Origin: Methanococcoides methylutens MM1 | GTDB lineage: Archaea > Halobacteriota > Methanosarcinia > Methanosarcinales > Methanosarcinaceae | Reading direction: 5' to 3' | NCBI RefSeq assembly: GCF_000970325.1 | Contig: NZ_CP009518.1 | Span: 930,001-994,000 of the forward strand | Length of the DNA stretch: 64,000 nucleotides | Notes under the pieces: generated by a model | Database searches by the model: none | The model's input: the letters and a program-made list of their open reading frames with translations, nothing else | Told to the model about the DNA's origin: nothing | In this document: piece after piece, positions 16,836-26,720 of the stretch | How the letters are laid out: the number at the start of each line of letters is the position of its first letter | Numbering within the stretch: the stretch's first letter is position 1 | Program-made: the position numbers and the translations under genes

Positions 16836-17633
16836 ATGCCAATAATAAGCCTGATAGGATGCAGGATGTTCGAGGATGAGATCGTCCATCTTGTAGAGCA
16901 TGATCCTTTGATAGATGATCTGATTGTGGTCGAGAACAAGGACTGTGGTGGTATTGTAAAGAAGCTTGATGATGTTGGAGTTTCCTACAAGCTTATACCT
17001 GAGGCCAGCATGACATCTGAGTGTCATGATCGGTGTGGCGATTCTTATTGCTTTGTCATAAACATACTTGAGTTTGCATTACATGCGGTACCTGCCAACC
17101 TCAAATCCGAAGTATACCAGAAGGTTGAGGAGATGGCATCCTATTCGGAAGGTATTCTCTTATTCTATGGTCTTTGTGGCAATGTTCTCGGTGATGTTGA
17201 AAAGGATCTTGGTGACCTTGAGTGTAAGATCTGCATCCTCAAAGAGGAGAATGGTGAGATTGTGGATGACTGTATTGGTGCAGTACTTGGCGGAAGGGAT
17301 GCATACCTGCATCACCTCAAGAGCTTCAAGGGAATAGGTACCTTTTTCCTGACTCCCATGTGGGCAGCGAACTGGGGAGACATGCTGGTGGCTGGTGGCT
17401 TTGGCAAGGATCCTAATGATATTGAGACCTCGAAGTTCGTTTTCGATGCGGTGGGCTACAAGAAAGTGGCAAAATTGGATACTGGGCTGCGTTATGAAAA
17501 GAAGTTTGATGATATCGTTAAGGAGTTCGCTGAGATATTCGATTTTGATATCCTGAACATCGAGGGAGAGCTTGGTCTCATTGAAGGCTGCTACAGGAAA
17601 TTCCGTAATGAAGTGCTGAAGAAGGAACACTGA
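16836..17633 (+). CDS. DUF1638 domain protein
   Basis: 265-aa soluble protein of the DUF1638 family. Conserved features include CR-x-F-E-D-E at residues 9-14, GLCGNVLGD near 113-121, and GGRDAYLHH near 150-158, with several cysteines spread through the N-terminal half that could bind metal. No biochemical role is established. Family members often occur near corrinoid methyltransferase genes in methylotrophic archaea and bacteria, so a link to methyl-group metabolism is possible but not shown here. A very strong ribosome binding site implies high expression. Confidence 0.85.
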   Translation: MPIISLIGCRMFEDEIVHLVEHDPLIDDLIVVENKDCGGIVKKLDDVGVSYKLIPEASMTSECHDRCGDSYCFVINILEFALHAVPANLKSEVYQKVEEMASYSEGILLFYGLCGNVLGDVEKDLGDLECKICILKEENGEIVDDCIGAVLGGRDAYLHHLKSFKGIGTFFLTPMWAANWGDMLVAGGFGKDPNDIETSKFVFDAVGYKKVAKLDTGLRYEKKFDDIVKEFAEIFDFDILNIEGELGLIEGCYRKFRNEVLKKEH

Positions 17634-17761
17634 TTCACTGATCTACCGGGTGGATCGCGATTCATCCTTTTAGCATAATATTATTAAGGTTGCTGTTCAT
17701 TTCCTGAACTGAAAGACCCTTTGGTCTTTATTCCATAGCTTTACTTACAGGGTGATCTTTA

Positions 17762-18193
17762 TTGATACGAGTACTTGCCACAGGAACTTTTGATCTTTTA
17801 CATCCCGGACACATTTTTTTCTTAACCAGTGCCCGTGCAATGGGCGATGAGCTTTACGTGCTGGTCGCAAGGGATTCCATGATCAGGCATAAGGCAAAAC
17901 CTATCGTTCCTGAAATACAGCGACTTGAGATGATAAGTTCATTGAAGGCCGTGGACAAGGCAATGCTTGGAAGCGAAAAAGACATTTTCGAACCTCTTTA
18001 CGAGATCGATCCCGATATCATCGTTCTCGGTCATGACCAGTTCTTTGATGTGGAAGAACTTGAAAATAGTCTCAGGGAACGGGGTTTTAAGGCAATTGTA
18101 ACGAGGATAGACGAGTCCCTGAAGTGTCCTCTATACAGCAGTGGAAAAATAATCAACAAAATACTCGAGCGGTATTGTGAGAATAACGACTGA
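17762..18193 (+). CDS. ribL: FAD synthase (archaeal cytidylyltransferase-like RibL)
   Basis: 143-aa nucleotidyltransferase that adenylates FMN to FAD. The class motifs are intact: GTFDLLHPGH (HxGH adenylyl site), VARDSMI, and the C-terminal SSGKIINKI variant of ISST. A Cys near the C-terminal end (SLKCPLYSS) matches the redox-sensitive cysteines reported for archaeal RibL. Archaeal homologs were first assigned as glycerol-3-phosphate cytidylyltransferases before FAD synthase activity was shown. Start is TTG 17762, with GGTGATC as a possible ribosome binding site. Lumazine synthase is encoded nearby on the other strand. Confidence 0.88.
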   Translation: MIRVLATGTFDLLHPGHIFFLTSARAMGDELYVLVARDSMIRHKAKPIVPEIQRLEMISSLKAVDKAMLGSEKDIFEPLYEIDPDIIVLGHDQFFDVEELENSLRERGFKAIVTRIDESLKCPLYSSGKIINKILERYCENND

Positions 18194-18254
18194 TCTTAAA
18201 AGTCGAGATCGTTTGTTACGGATGTAGTGTTGAATTTAAGAAAAAAAGAAAGGT

Positions 18255-19397
18255 TTAGAGGAGTGTGTCCTCTATTCTCTGGAGTGCCTCCCTTATCCTT
18301 TCCTGTGATGTAGCATAGGAAATCCTTATGAAATCCTTACTGCTTGCTCCGAATCCTGAACCCGGAGTTACTGCTACGTGTGCTTCCTGCAACAGTTTGT
18401 CTGCAACTTCATCACCATTGCCGAATTCGCTTACATCGGCAAATGCATAGAAAGCACCGTCTGGTTTCTTGCACTTAAATCCGATCCTGTTCAGGCCGTC
18501 GATAAGGATATCACGTCTTGCCTTGAACTCTGTGATCATGTTATTGACAGGTTCCTGTGGTCCTTCCAGAGCTGCCACGCCACCAAACTGTGCAAACGTT
18601 GTAGCACTGCTTACAGAGTGGGAATGGATCTTCTTGAAGCCTTTCATCAGTTCCGGTATGGCTGCTACATAACCAAGTCTCCAGCCGGTCATTGCGTATG
18701 CCTTTGAGAAGCCGTTGACCGTTATAGTACGCTCATGCATGCCGTCCAGTGAACCCATGCTTATGTGCTTTTTGTCATAGATGATCTTCTCGTAGATCTC
18801 ATCGGAGATCACAAGCAGGTCGTGGTCAATAGCAAGGTCTGAAACTGTCTTGAGCATCTCCTTGTCGTACACCCCACCGGTAGGATTGCAAGGGGAATTT
18901 ACAATTATGAGCTTTGTCTTGTCAGTAATGAGCTCCTCAATTCCATATGGCATGAATCCGTTTTCCGGATCGGTAGGTGCCCATACAGGGTTTGCACCTG
19001 CGAATTTGATGCAGGGGCTGTAGGATACCCAGGAAGGGTCCGGAAGGATAGCCTCATCGTTGTCATCAAGGACGGACATGATGATCTCAAAGATAGCCTG
19101 CTTTGCACCAGGTGTGACAAGTACATCATCCGCTGTAAAGTCAAGCTTGTTCTCGTTTACCAGTTTGTCAGCAATTGCATTCCTGAGCTCAGGAATACCG
19201 TTGGATGGTGCGTAGTGTGTCTCACCACGGTACATTGCGTCGGCTGCTGCCTTACAGATGTGTTCAGGTGTGTCAAAGTCCGGTTCTCCAAGACTGAAAC
19301 TGATGATATCGATACCTTCACTTTTCAGCTTGTTAGCAGCGTTTGCGATCTTGATAGTTGCCGATTCTTCTACACGCTCAAGTCTTGATGATGGCAT
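18255..19397 (-). CDS. Class I pyridoxal-phosphate aminotransferase (aspartate/aromatic type)
   Basis: 380-aa fold-type I aminotransferase. Visible signatures: substrate segment SFSLGEPDFDTPEH, PLP-phosphate-binding VTPGAKQAIFE, NSPCNPTGGVY, the lysine loop NGFSKAYAMTGWRLGY with the Schiff-base Lys, and the C-terminal FIRISYATS with the carboxylate-binding Arg. Closest to the archaeal aspartate aminotransferase group, which also handles aromatic or other amino donors; the exact donor is not decidable. Convergent with ribL; 84 bases downstream of it on this strand lies lumazine synthase in the upstream direction. Confidence 0.92.
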   Translation of the reverse strand: MPSSRLERVEESATIKIANAANKLKSEGIDIISFSLGEPDFDTPEHICKAAADAMYRGETHYAPSNGIPELRNAIADKLVNENKLDFTADDVLVTPGAKQAIFEIIMSVLDDNDEAILPDPSWVSYSPCIKFAGANPVWAPTDPENGFMPYGIEELITDKTKLIIVNSPCNPTGGVYDKEMLKTVSDLAIDHDLLVISDEIYEKIIYDKKHISMGSLDGMHERTITVNGFSKAYAMTGWRLGYVAAIPELMKGFKKIHSHSVSSATTFAQFGGVAALEGPQEPVNNMITEFKARRDILIDGLNRIGFKCKKPDGAFYAFADVSEFGNGDEVADKLLQEAHVAVTPGSGFGASSKDFIRISYATSQERIREALQRIEDTLL

Positions 19398-19480
19398 AGG
19401 AATTACCCCTTTTATATCGTTTTTTTTAGTTGATCATTTGTACAGTTTATCTACAGTTGGGCTGTAGTCGAACTGCAGGC

Positions 19481-19900
19481 TTATTTGAGTCTTCTGACAA
19501 GCTTTACTGCAGCTTCGACCGCACGCTTTGCATAATCCACACGCTGGTGTGCTTCCATGCGTGTCATGCCAGGTCCTGCAATACCGAGTGTCACAGGTTT
19601 GTCGTATTCCAGTGAAAGGTCGGTGATCTTTCTTGCAGCATGCTGGACAACGATCTCGTCGTGCTTTGTAGCACCCTCGATCACGATGCCAATTGTGATC
19701 ACAGCATCGATGTCGTTTCTCTTGCAGAGTTTCTTGATAGCAAGAGGCATGTCATAAACGCCAGGTACCAGAATTGTGTCAATGACCTCAGCGCCGAGGA
19801 ACTTTGCATGCTCTGTTCCCAAAAGCTCCATCTGGTATGTAAGGTCCCTGTTAAACTCAGCTACGACAAATCCCAATCTAATAGGTTCAGTATCACTCAA
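19481..19900 (-). CDS. ribH: 6,7-dimethyl-8-ribityllumazine synthase
   Basis: 139-aa enzyme condensing 5-amino-6-ribitylamino-uracil with 3,4-dihydroxy-2-butanone-4-phosphate, the penultimate step of riboflavin synthesis; family members form icosahedral or pentameric shells. Motifs: [37 protein letters not shown] with the catalytic His, and [15 protein letters not shown] in place of the GVLT segment. Start TTG 19900 follows AAGGAG nine bases upstream. Only 83 bases separate its start-side neighbour aminotransferase stop from it, so both may share one transcript (ribH would be promoter-proximal). Confidence 0.93.
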   Translation of the reverse strand: MSDTEPIRLGFVVAEFNRDLTYQMELLGTEHAKFLGAEVIDTILVPGVYDMPLAIKKLCKRNDIDAVITIGIVIEGATKHDEIVVQHAARKITDLSLEYDKPVTLGIAGPGMTRMEAHQRVDYAKRAVEAAVKLVRRLK

Positions 19901-20077
19901 AGCATCAAACTCCTTTATAATGTATGTAATGTCTAACTTCTCTTATTCATAAACATCAATCTGGCATATAAATATACGTATATGCACCACATTGTCAAAA
20001 ACATATCATTAAGGCAACATTAACACATCGATATACCATAAACAGAGATAAATATAAACGGCGTCAATTTACGCTTG

Positions 20078-21157
20078 ATGCTATCAAACATTGCTATCCT
20101 GCTTACTGGTCTGATACTTCTGGTCAAAGGCTCTGACCTTTTTGTCAGTTCGGCATCTTCCATTGCAAAGAAACTTGGTGTCTCCGATTTTATCATCGGA
20201 CTGACCCTGGTAGCTATTGGCACTTCGATACCCGAACTTGCATCTTCCCTGGCAGCATCACTTTCACAGTCTAGCGGAATTGTTATCGGAAACGTTGTTG
20301 GCTCGAACATTGCGAACATAGCCCTGATCGTAGGATGTGCTGCCATCATATCAGTAGTGAAGACAGAATCCGATATGTTGAGAAGGGATGGCTATATTAT
20401 GCTCTTTGCTTCGACCCTGTTCCTGCTTTTTGCATTCGATCTTCGGCTTTCAAGATTTGAAGCATTGATCTTTATGCTTCTCTATGTAGCTTATGTTTTC
20501 TTTTTGTTCGAGGACAAATCAAAGTACGATGGGAAGTTCTATTTCGCCGAATTTATCAGCTATTTTGTCAAGTTCAAATATGTTGAGTCTATGAACCAGC
20601 GAATAAAGGATGGCATCAACGGATATAATTCGGTAAAGGGAATGAACGAAAATAATGCCGGTGAAAATTCAGAACATAAGAGCAAGAAAGAGCTTACGGT
20701 CATCTACAAAGATCTTCTTATTCTCGCTGTTAGCGGTGTGGCAGTAGTGTTCGGTGCCAAATACTTTGTCGCACAGGCAATATTCTTTGCAGAGCTGTTT
20801 CAGGTGCCCGACACCTTGATCGGAGTAACAATGGTTGCAGTAGGTACCTCACTTCCTGAGCTGATGGTAACAATAGCCGCTGCACGAAAAGGTTATGGCA
20901 ATATTGCGATAGGTAATGTCATCGGTTCCAACATCACCAACATCTTCCTGGTTCTGGGAGTCTCTGCACTTGTGTTTCCTCTGGAAGTAACAGGACTGAG
21001 CATAATGTTCACTGTCCCTTTCATGATAATGATCAGCGTTGTTCTGTTGTGGTTCATTAACACTCACTGGGAGATCAGGAGAATAGAAGGGATAGCATTG
21101 ATAGTGCTTTATGTGGTTTTCCTGATATTGCTGTTAACTTCCGGTATGGCACTGTGA
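20078..21157 (+). CDS. Calcium/sodium antiporter (CaCA family)
   Basis: 359-aa antiporter with the two alpha-repeats of the family: GLTLVAIGTSIPELASSL with IVIGNVVGSNIANI in the first half, and GVTMVAVGTSLPELMVT with IAIGNVIGSNITNI in the second, each carrying the ion-binding acidic residue. About ten membrane helices, with a charged cytoplasmic loop between the halves at about 160-215. Exports Ca2+ using Na+ or H+. ATG 20078 is chosen although TTG 20075 is in frame just before it. Divergent from ribH. Confidence 0.93.
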   Translation: MLSNIAILLTGLILLVKGSDLFVSSASSIAKKLGVSDFIIGLTLVAIGTSIPELASSLAASLSQSSGIVIGNVVGSNIANIALIVGCAAIISVVKTESDMLRRDGYIMLFASTLFLLFAFDLRLSRFEALIFMLLYVAYVFFLFEDKSKYDGKFYFAEFISYFVKFKYVESMNQRIKDGINGYNSVKGMNENNAGENSEHKSKKELTVIYKDLLILAVSGVAVVFGAKYFVAQAIFFAELFQVPDTLIGVTMVAVGTSLPELMVTIAAARKGYGNIAIGNVIGSNITNIFLVLGVSALVFPLEVTGLSIMFTVPFMIMISVVLLWFINTHWEIRRIEGIALIVLYVVFLILLLTSGMAL

Positions 21158-21280
21158 TCATTGGACAATCAATTCATCTATTACCATTTCCTACTATAGG
21201 ATGGGTCTTTTAAGGTAACTTTAATTTTTCAGTGGCTTCTACAACTTTCTATCAATTTTTTGATTACATGTGTTGTAATT

Positions 21281-21295
21281 ATCAATACAATTGAT
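21281..21295. promoter_or_regulatory. Inverted repeat upstream of the glycogen cluster
   Basis: ATCAAT-aca-ATTGAT, perfect 6-bp arms, about 70 bases before the first gene of the polysaccharide cluster and just before a TATA-like CTAATATACT near 21309. Position suits an operator; the sequence is simple and may be chance in AT-rich DNA. Confidence 0.3.
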
Positions 21296-21364
21296 ATTTT
21301 TAAAAAGCCTAATATACTACTCTTGACAATAATGTAGTCAATTGATAAGTCCGGGGGGTAACGG

Positions 21365-23179
21365 GTGTTCGAACGTAGATGTATTATTATTGCCGGTGAG
21401 GAAGCCGGTCCAAAGTCCAACAAGATGGGCGGTATATGGAATGTCATTGATGCGGAAGTAAAGAGTCTTGCTCAGATGCTTGAAGACGGGATCATTGAGG
21501 AGGAATCAATTCCAAGGATCTTTGTTGCATGTCCCTATTATGGATATAGTGGTTCGGACTGGAACAAGGGTCTCAATCGTATAACTGACATGAGTGAGTT
21601 CGATGAGTTCATTCCCGATGAGAACCTTTCACTTATCATCGAAAAGCTCCAGGAAAAAGGCATCGATTTGATCGTCGCATCCAAAAAGATGGAACAGGTC
21701 GAAATCATCTACCTTATGTTTAAGACCAATGATTTCTGCAGGACCATGGTTGAATACAACGGTAAACACACCTGTCTGGAAAATAAGGTAAAAGGAGAAG
21801 CCTACGATCTCATCGGATTAGACTCTCTTTCATATGAGGATATGGGTAACAGGACAGAATATACACATTACCTTAATCTTTCCTATGCCATTTCCGAATT
21901 TGTTCATAACCTTGTGGATCTCCGTAAAGAAAAAGCGATGGCCTATGAGGATGAACTTATATCTGAATTTGCCAGTTCCCTGATACCTTCATGGCATGTT
22001 TCATTGCATTGCCACGAGTTCGGTGTCTTCTATGCCATTGCAAGGCTAAAGAAGATCGGTGTTCCGATCAATTCAGTTGCAACTTATCATGCGACCATCC
22101 CCGGAAGGGTTGCAGGCCACCTTTCCATTCAGAAGATACGTGACAATGACAAAGAATGGGGTGCAGGTGTCCCGAAGAATATGGCTACTCTTGAATCATT
22201 ATCCGAATATGCAGATGTTGTAACTGCAGTTGGGGATTCTACGAAAAAAGAGATCAAGTTATTCTATGATATTGATTCTCTTATCGTGAGGAACGGTATT
22301 GATCTTGAGACCGGAGATATCAATGAACTTCTGGATAAAAAGAGTAAATGCCGGACCAAGATCCAGGAATTAACTACCGAAAAGCTTTACAAAACCCACA
22401 ATGGTTTGAAGCTTTTACCGGAGAAGATCATTCCCATATTCTCAATCTCAAGGATCGAAGTTGAAAATAAAGGCTATCCAGATCTGCTGGACTCGCTTGT
22501 TCTTCTCGACAGGATGGTGAAGATCGAAGTAGAGGCTGGTCGACTTGATGAGAATTACAGGGTAGTTTGTTTTATCGTAACAGCTCATGGCCCGAAAATC
22601 AATCCACCTGAAAATTTCCCGGTAATGCTCAATGAAGAGGTGCTTATCGGCGAGGAGAGGCGTATACAGAACATGATAGAGAGCAGAAAACTTGAATGTT
22701 CCAGGCTTTCCGGTGGTAGCAGGTATGTTTCCGCGATTCTTTATCCCCAGTGGTTATCTAAGAGCGATGGCGGTTTCAATATGAGCGTTGATGAGTTCAT
22801 GGCTGGTTGTGTTGCCGGCATATTCCCGTCCAGGTACGAACCTTTCCTGCTCACCGGGCTTGAGGCCGGGAAAGAAGCCACTCCCAGCATTGTGAGCAAG
22901 GTATGTGGTTTCAGTGATGCGCTGAAAACGGTCAAGCGTCTGGTGATGGGAATGGGTGGAGTACTGGTAGTTGATAATATCGACCAGGCCTATCTTGAAA
23001 CGATAGCAGATTATGCGCTTACCCTGGACTATTTCATTGACACTTACACTGATGATAAGACCAAATACAATTTCCTATGTCAGGAGGCTAATCTCCTTGC
23101 ACAGGACATGAACTGGCAGGAGCCTACCAGGCAGTACTATGAGATGCTTACAGGTACAAAGCTAAAAAATGAAAAATAA
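21365..23179 (+). CDS. GT3-like glycogen synthase
   Basis: 604-aa retaining glycosyltransferase with two Rossmann domains, resembling the eukaryotic-type (GT3) glycogen synthases more than bacterial GlgA. Family traits: an N-terminal NKMGGIWNVIDAE loop that binds the nucleotide-sugar, LHCHEFGVFYAIA, ATYHATIPGRVAG, then ERRIQNMIE and the donor-site E-x7-E region RYEPFLLTGLEAGKEATPS. It should add glucose from UDP- or ADP-glucose to an alpha-1,4-glucan. Start GTG 21365 follows GGGGGGT. First gene of a same-strand set of seven sugar enzymes. Confidence 0.85.
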   Translation: MFERRCIIIAGEEAGPKSNKMGGIWNVIDAEVKSLAQMLEDGIIEEESIPRIFVACPYYGYSGSDWNKGLNRITDMSEFDEFIPDENLSLIIEKLQEKGIDLIVASKKMEQVEIIYLMFKTNDFCRTMVEYNGKHTCLENKVKGEAYDLIGLDSLSYEDMGNRTEYTHYLNLSYAISEFVHNLVDLRKEKAMAYEDELISEFASSLIPSWHVSLHCHEFGVFYAIARLKKIGVPINSVATYHATIPGRVAGHLSIQKIRDNDKEWGAGVPKNMATLESLSEYADVVTAVGDSTKKEIKLFYDIDSLIVRNGIDLETGDINELLDKKSKCRTKIQELTTEKLYKTHNGLKLLPEKIIPIFSISRIEVENKGYPDLLDSLVLLDRMVKIEVEAGRLDENYRVVCFIVTAHGPKINPPENFPVMLNEEVLIGEERRIQNMIESRKLECSRLSGGSRYVSAILYPQWLSKSDGGFNMSVDEFMAGCVAGIFPSRYEPFLLTGLEAGKEATPSIVSKVCGFSDALKTVKRLVMGMGGVLVVDNIDQAYLETIADYALTLDYFIDTYTDDKTKYNFLCQEANLLAQDMNWQEPTRQYYEMLTGTKLKNEK

Positions 23180-23238
23180 AGTTATAAGTGAAGATTAATT
23201 GACGTATAATTGATTTACATTAGGGTTGATGGGGAAAC

Positions 23239-24219
23239 ATGTCAGAGATACGTAAGCACTACTTTCTGGAAGAATATTGTCTGATAGCACCGGGAAGAAG
23301 CAAAAGACCTTCGGTTTTCAAAGCAGAAAAGAATGAAGGTACATCTAAAAGATGCGTCTTTTGCGCAGGGGAAGAGGACAAAACACCTCTTGCAACTGCA
23401 GTTTATAAAGACGGAAACATACTGAAGGACGAAGAGGGTTCAAGAATAAGTGGATGGGATATGCGTTGCATACCAAATCTTTATCCTGCTCTTTCTCCGG
23501 ATGCCGGTGAGGTCAGTTCCGTATCTGATACACTTCCGGGATATGGGTATCACGAAGTGATAGTTGAAACACCGTCTCATGAGAAGGTCATACCTGACTT
23601 TTCCGATGATGAGATGTCACTGCTCATGAAGGTTTACCGGGACCAGGTAGTTCACTATGAGTCTCTTGACAGGATAGAATATGTTTCACTCTTCAAGAAC
23701 TGGGGAGAAAAAGCAGGTGCATCACTGGCACACACTCATTCCCAGCTGATAGCCCTGCCATTGAGACCTCCGGTATTGGTTGAAGAGATGAAGGCAATAG
23801 AATCCCTTTCAGAATGTCCTTATTGTGAGGTCATTGAAAAAGAAAGCAACAGTGAGAGATTGATCTATGAGAACAATCATTTCATTGTCATTGCTCCTTA
23901 TTGCTCGATGATCCCATATGAGATGTGGCTACTTCCCAAGATGCACATACATCATATCTCCGAATTTGATGATGAACAGTTAGTTTCTCTTGGTAATGCA
24001 ATACGTTCTGCCCTGTCAGGCCTGTTGGATAATATCGGTGAAATACCCTACAATTACATGTTCTATCAATTGAAGGATGAGCCGGGGTATCACTTCAACT
24101 TAAAGATCCAGCCGGTTACAACTAAGGCAGCTGGTTTTGAAAAGAATACAGGCATATACATTAACACAATGCCTCCGGAAACGGCTGCAAAATATCTTCA
24201 GGGGAAGTTTGAGGATTGA
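23239..24219 (+). CDS. galT: Galactose-1-phosphate uridylyltransferase-like enzyme
   Basis: 326-aa HIT-superfamily nucleotidyltransferase. The N-terminal zinc-type site CVFCAGEEDKTP and the active-site motif AHTHSQLIALP, with the nucleophilic His between two His/Gln positions, are intact; a second half carries CPYCEV and HHISEF. Classical GalT exchanges UMP between UDP-glucose and galactose-1-phosphate. Its position between two glycogen-type glycosyltransferase genes suggests that here it may instead interconvert sugar-1-phosphate and nucleotide sugar, supplying or recovering the donor. Good ribosome binding site (GGGGAAAC preceded by GGGTTGATGG). Confidence 0.88.
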   Translation: MSEIRKHYFLEEYCLIAPGRSKRPSVFKAEKNEGTSKRCVFCAGEEDKTPLATAVYKDGNILKDEEGSRISGWDMRCIPNLYPALSPDAGEVSSVSDTLPGYGYHEVIVETPSHEKVIPDFSDDEMSLLMKVYRDQVVHYESLDRIEYVSLFKNWGEKAGASLAHTHSQLIALPLRPPVLVEEMKAIESLSECPYCEVIEKESNSERLIYENNHFIVIAPYCSMIPYEMWLLPKMHIHHISEFDDEQLVSLGNAIRSALSGLLDNIGEIPYNYMFYQLKDEPGYHFNLKIQPVTTKAAGFEKNTGIYINTMPPETAAKYLQGKFED

Positions 24220-24348
24220 TCTGAATGTTTCTTCAAATATTTGCAGGATCATTCTACGATTCGAAGATTTATGGAAATTAATATATTAAATTTATTTAAT
24301 ATTTGTACTTCATATATTCAAAATAAAAAAATTAGGGTTTGAAAGAAA

Positions 24349-25518
24349 ATGGGGAATAATTTAAAAATCGGGATGTTTTCCTGGGAAAGTCTGCACTCTG
24401 TAAAAGTGGGTGGTATAGCTCCGCACGTTTCCGAACTCGGTGAAGCGCTTGCCGAAATGGGGCATTCGGTCCACATATTTACAAGAAATTCAGGACTTGA
24501 AACTCACGAGATGGTCAATGGTGTTCATTACCACAGGGTGGATCATTCTCTTGACGGAGGCATCGTCCATCAAATGGATAGCATGTGTGATGCAATGTAC
24601 TCGAGGTTCCTTGATGTTAGTAGGGAATATGGTGATTTTGATGTATTACACGTCCATGATTGGCACCCTTTCAATGTTGTCTCAAGGATCAAGTACGAGT
24701 TTGGCATTCCTTTTTTGATGACATACCACAGTACCGAATGGGGACGTAATGGTAACGTGCATGGTAACTGGTGGGAGGCCGAAGAGATATCCCACAGGGA
24801 ATGGAAGGCAGGCTATGAGTCCACCAGGGTCATATCCACTTCCCAGCAACTTACAGACGAGATCAAGTTCCTGTACCAGATACCTCATGATAAGATCTCT
24901 ATAATTCCAAACGGGATCTTCCATGGGAAAATGAAGAAGGATGTTGATCCCGGGGAAGTAAAAAAGAGATTAGGCATTCATCCTCTTGCACCTGTTGTCC
25001 TTTTCATCGGACGCATGAGTTACCAGAAGGGTCCTGATATGCTTGTTGAGGCTGTTCCTGAAGTAAAAGGTCATCGCTGGGACACTCAATTTGTTTTCAT
25101 AGGTGAAGGCGAGATGCGTCCTCACTGTGAATCAATTGCAAGTTCCGGTAAGTGTACCGAATGCTGCCATTTCCTTGGTTATGTGGATGATGAGACTGCT
25201 AAGGACTGGTTGAATGCATGTGATATCATGTGTATCCCCAGCAGGAATGAACCTTTCGGAATAGTTGTCCTTGAGGGTTGGGATGCTGAGAGGACCATCG
25301 TCGCAACAGATGCTGTACAGATCATCGATAATTTTGTCGATGGCATTCTTGTCTATAAGAACCCGGGATCGATCGCATGGGGTATAAAATATGCTCTTGA
25401 TGACCTTTCCAATGGCAGCATGAGGGAAGCAGGCAAAGAACTTATCGATACCAAATATAACTGGCACAAGATCGCAGAACAAACAAGTGAAGCGTACCTT
25501 GATGTTCTCGGAGAGTAA
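24349..25518 (+). CDS. GT4 glycosyltransferase (starch/glycogen synthase-like)
   Basis: 389-aa GT-B enzyme. The N-terminal SVKVGGIAPHVSELGEAL loop resembles the GGL/GGV donor loop; LHVHDWHPF and TYHSTEW follow; the C-terminal half has VLFIGRMSYQKGPD and the E-x7-E motif NEPFGIVVLEGWD. Retaining enzyme that extends a glucan or makes a glucosylated product from a nucleotide sugar. Lies within the polysaccharide set, 129 bases after the galT-like gene with its own AT-rich promoter-like spacer (ATATATTAAATTTATTTAATA). Acceptor unknown. Confidence 0.88.
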   Translation: MGNNLKIGMFSWESLHSVKVGGIAPHVSELGEALAEMGHSVHIFTRNSGLETHEMVNGVHYHRVDHSLDGGIVHQMDSMCDAMYSRFLDVSREYGDFDVLHVHDWHPFNVVSRIKYEFGIPFLMTYHSTEWGRNGNVHGNWWEAEEISHREWKAGYESTRVISTSQQLTDEIKFLYQIPHDKISIIPNGIFHGKMKKDVDPGEVKKRLGIHPLAPVVLFIGRMSYQKGPDMLVEAVPEVKGHRWDTQFVFIGEGEMRPHCESIASSGKCTECCHFLGYVDDETAKDWLNACDIMCIPSRNEPFGIVVLEGWDAERTIVATDAVQIIDNFVDGILVYKNPGSIAWGIKYALDDLSNGSMREAGKELIDTKYNWHKIAEQTSEAYLDVLGE

Positions 25519-25589
25519 ATTCGATAACAATAGTAACTAATGCTATTGGAAACATTACCTGTATTATAATTAAAACAAGAGGTTTGTAA

Positions 25590-26720
25590 ATGCAGTCAGT
25601 TTGCATTTGTTCGGAAGTTCACCTTCCCTGTGTACTGAAATGGTACTGGCCGTCCGAAGGTTATCGTTCTCCGCAGTTCGATACCTATTTTGACCAGCCC
25701 CAGATATTTTCTGCTCTGGAAAGAAGCCTGCCTCAGATGCTTAAAACGAACGAAGCTTTGCTGGATTCCATCGATAATGGTGCGAAATATACCTTTGACA
25801 TATCCGGTATATTCCTGGACCAGTGCAAATGGAATCCTGCTATTATAGAATCATTCCAGGAACTAAAGGACAGGGGGGCAGGTTTTGCATCTTCCCCTTA
25901 TTATCATTCCGTGTCATCTCTTTTCCCCGAACATAAGGAGTTCAGGGAACAGGTTTCCATGCATCGAAAGAAGATCAGGGAGATATTTGATATCAATCCT
26001 GGTACTTTCATCAATTCGGAGCTGATACTGACAAAGGAGCTCAGCACTCTCCTTAAAGAGATGAAGTTCAAATGCCTGATCTCAGAAGGCTCGGATAACC
26101 TGTTGTACGGAAATGATCCAAACCATGTCTATGATAATCATATTCCAACTCTGCTGCGTCATATATCCCTGAGCGAGGATATTGAATTACGTTTTTCAGA
26201 CCAGAAATGGATCAGCTATCCTCTGATAGCAGATAAGTTCGCCTCATGGATAGCTAACATGGAAGGGGATGTGACCACATTGCATTTCAAATATAGCTCT
26301 ATCCTTTCCCATCAGCAAAGCAGAAGCGATATACTTCAGTTCCTGATGGACCTTCCTGAAAGTTTAGAGAGATATGGGATCTCCATGGTAACGCCTGAAG
26401 AAGCATTGAAGAGCTTCAAGACAAAAGAACTTCCTTCCATCATGAACAAATCAACCTCTCGCTACGGGATGCACAATCTGGTGGGCAACCATCCCCAGCA
26501 TCTGTATATGCATGAGCTTGTAGGTATCGGAAAGATCCTTGAGTCAATAAAGGATTCTCCTGAATACGATATGATGAACTGCATCTACCGGTACCTGCAA
26601 CAAAGTGAGATATTGCTGGAAATGGGGTCTGACAACAACAATCATGGCTATGAAAAGGCAGTCAATACCTTCTCTGTTCTTTCGGACTTTAAGCGTGCAT
26701 TACTGGAGGTGAAGGCATGA
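25590..26720 (+). CDS. Degenerate GH57-family protein, probably lacking hydrolase activity
   Basis: 376-aa paralog of the next gene, aligning over its length. GH57 regions are recognisable but altered: region 1 HQP is HLP (11-13), YHS at 105-107 is kept, the nucleophile Glu is kept (E144 in NSELIL), but region 4, where the neighbour has MDYETFGEH with the acid/base Asp, reads FKYSSILSH, replacing D by K234 and both Glu by Ser. A glycosidase without its acid/base residue is unlikely to hydrolyse. It may bind glucan or regulate its neighbour. Its stop overlaps the start of the intact copy by four bases, implying coupled translation, perhaps a heteromer. Confidence 0.82.
   Translation: MQSVCICSEVHLPCVLKWYWPSEGYRSPQFDTYFDQPQIFSALERSLPQMLKTNEALLDSIDNGAKYTFDISGIFLDQCKWNPAIIESFQELKDRGAGFASSPYYHSVSSLFPEHKEFREQVSMHRKKIREIFDINPGTFINSELILTKELSTLLKEMKFKCLISEGSDNLLYGNDPNHVYDNHIPTLLRHISLSEDIELRFSDQKWISYPLIADKFASWIANMEGDVTTLHFKYSSILSHQQSRSDILQFLMDLPESLERYGISMVTPEEALKSFKTKELPSIMNKSTSRYGMHNLVGNHPQHLYMHELVGIGKILESIKDSPEYDMMNCIYRYLQQSEILLEMGSDNNNHGYEKAVNTFSVLSDFKRALLEVKA

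Noticed and set aside
25590-26720. Calling the first GH57 gene an active amylase
   Set aside because: The acid/base Asp and neighbouring acidic residues present in the next gene are replaced by Lys and Ser.
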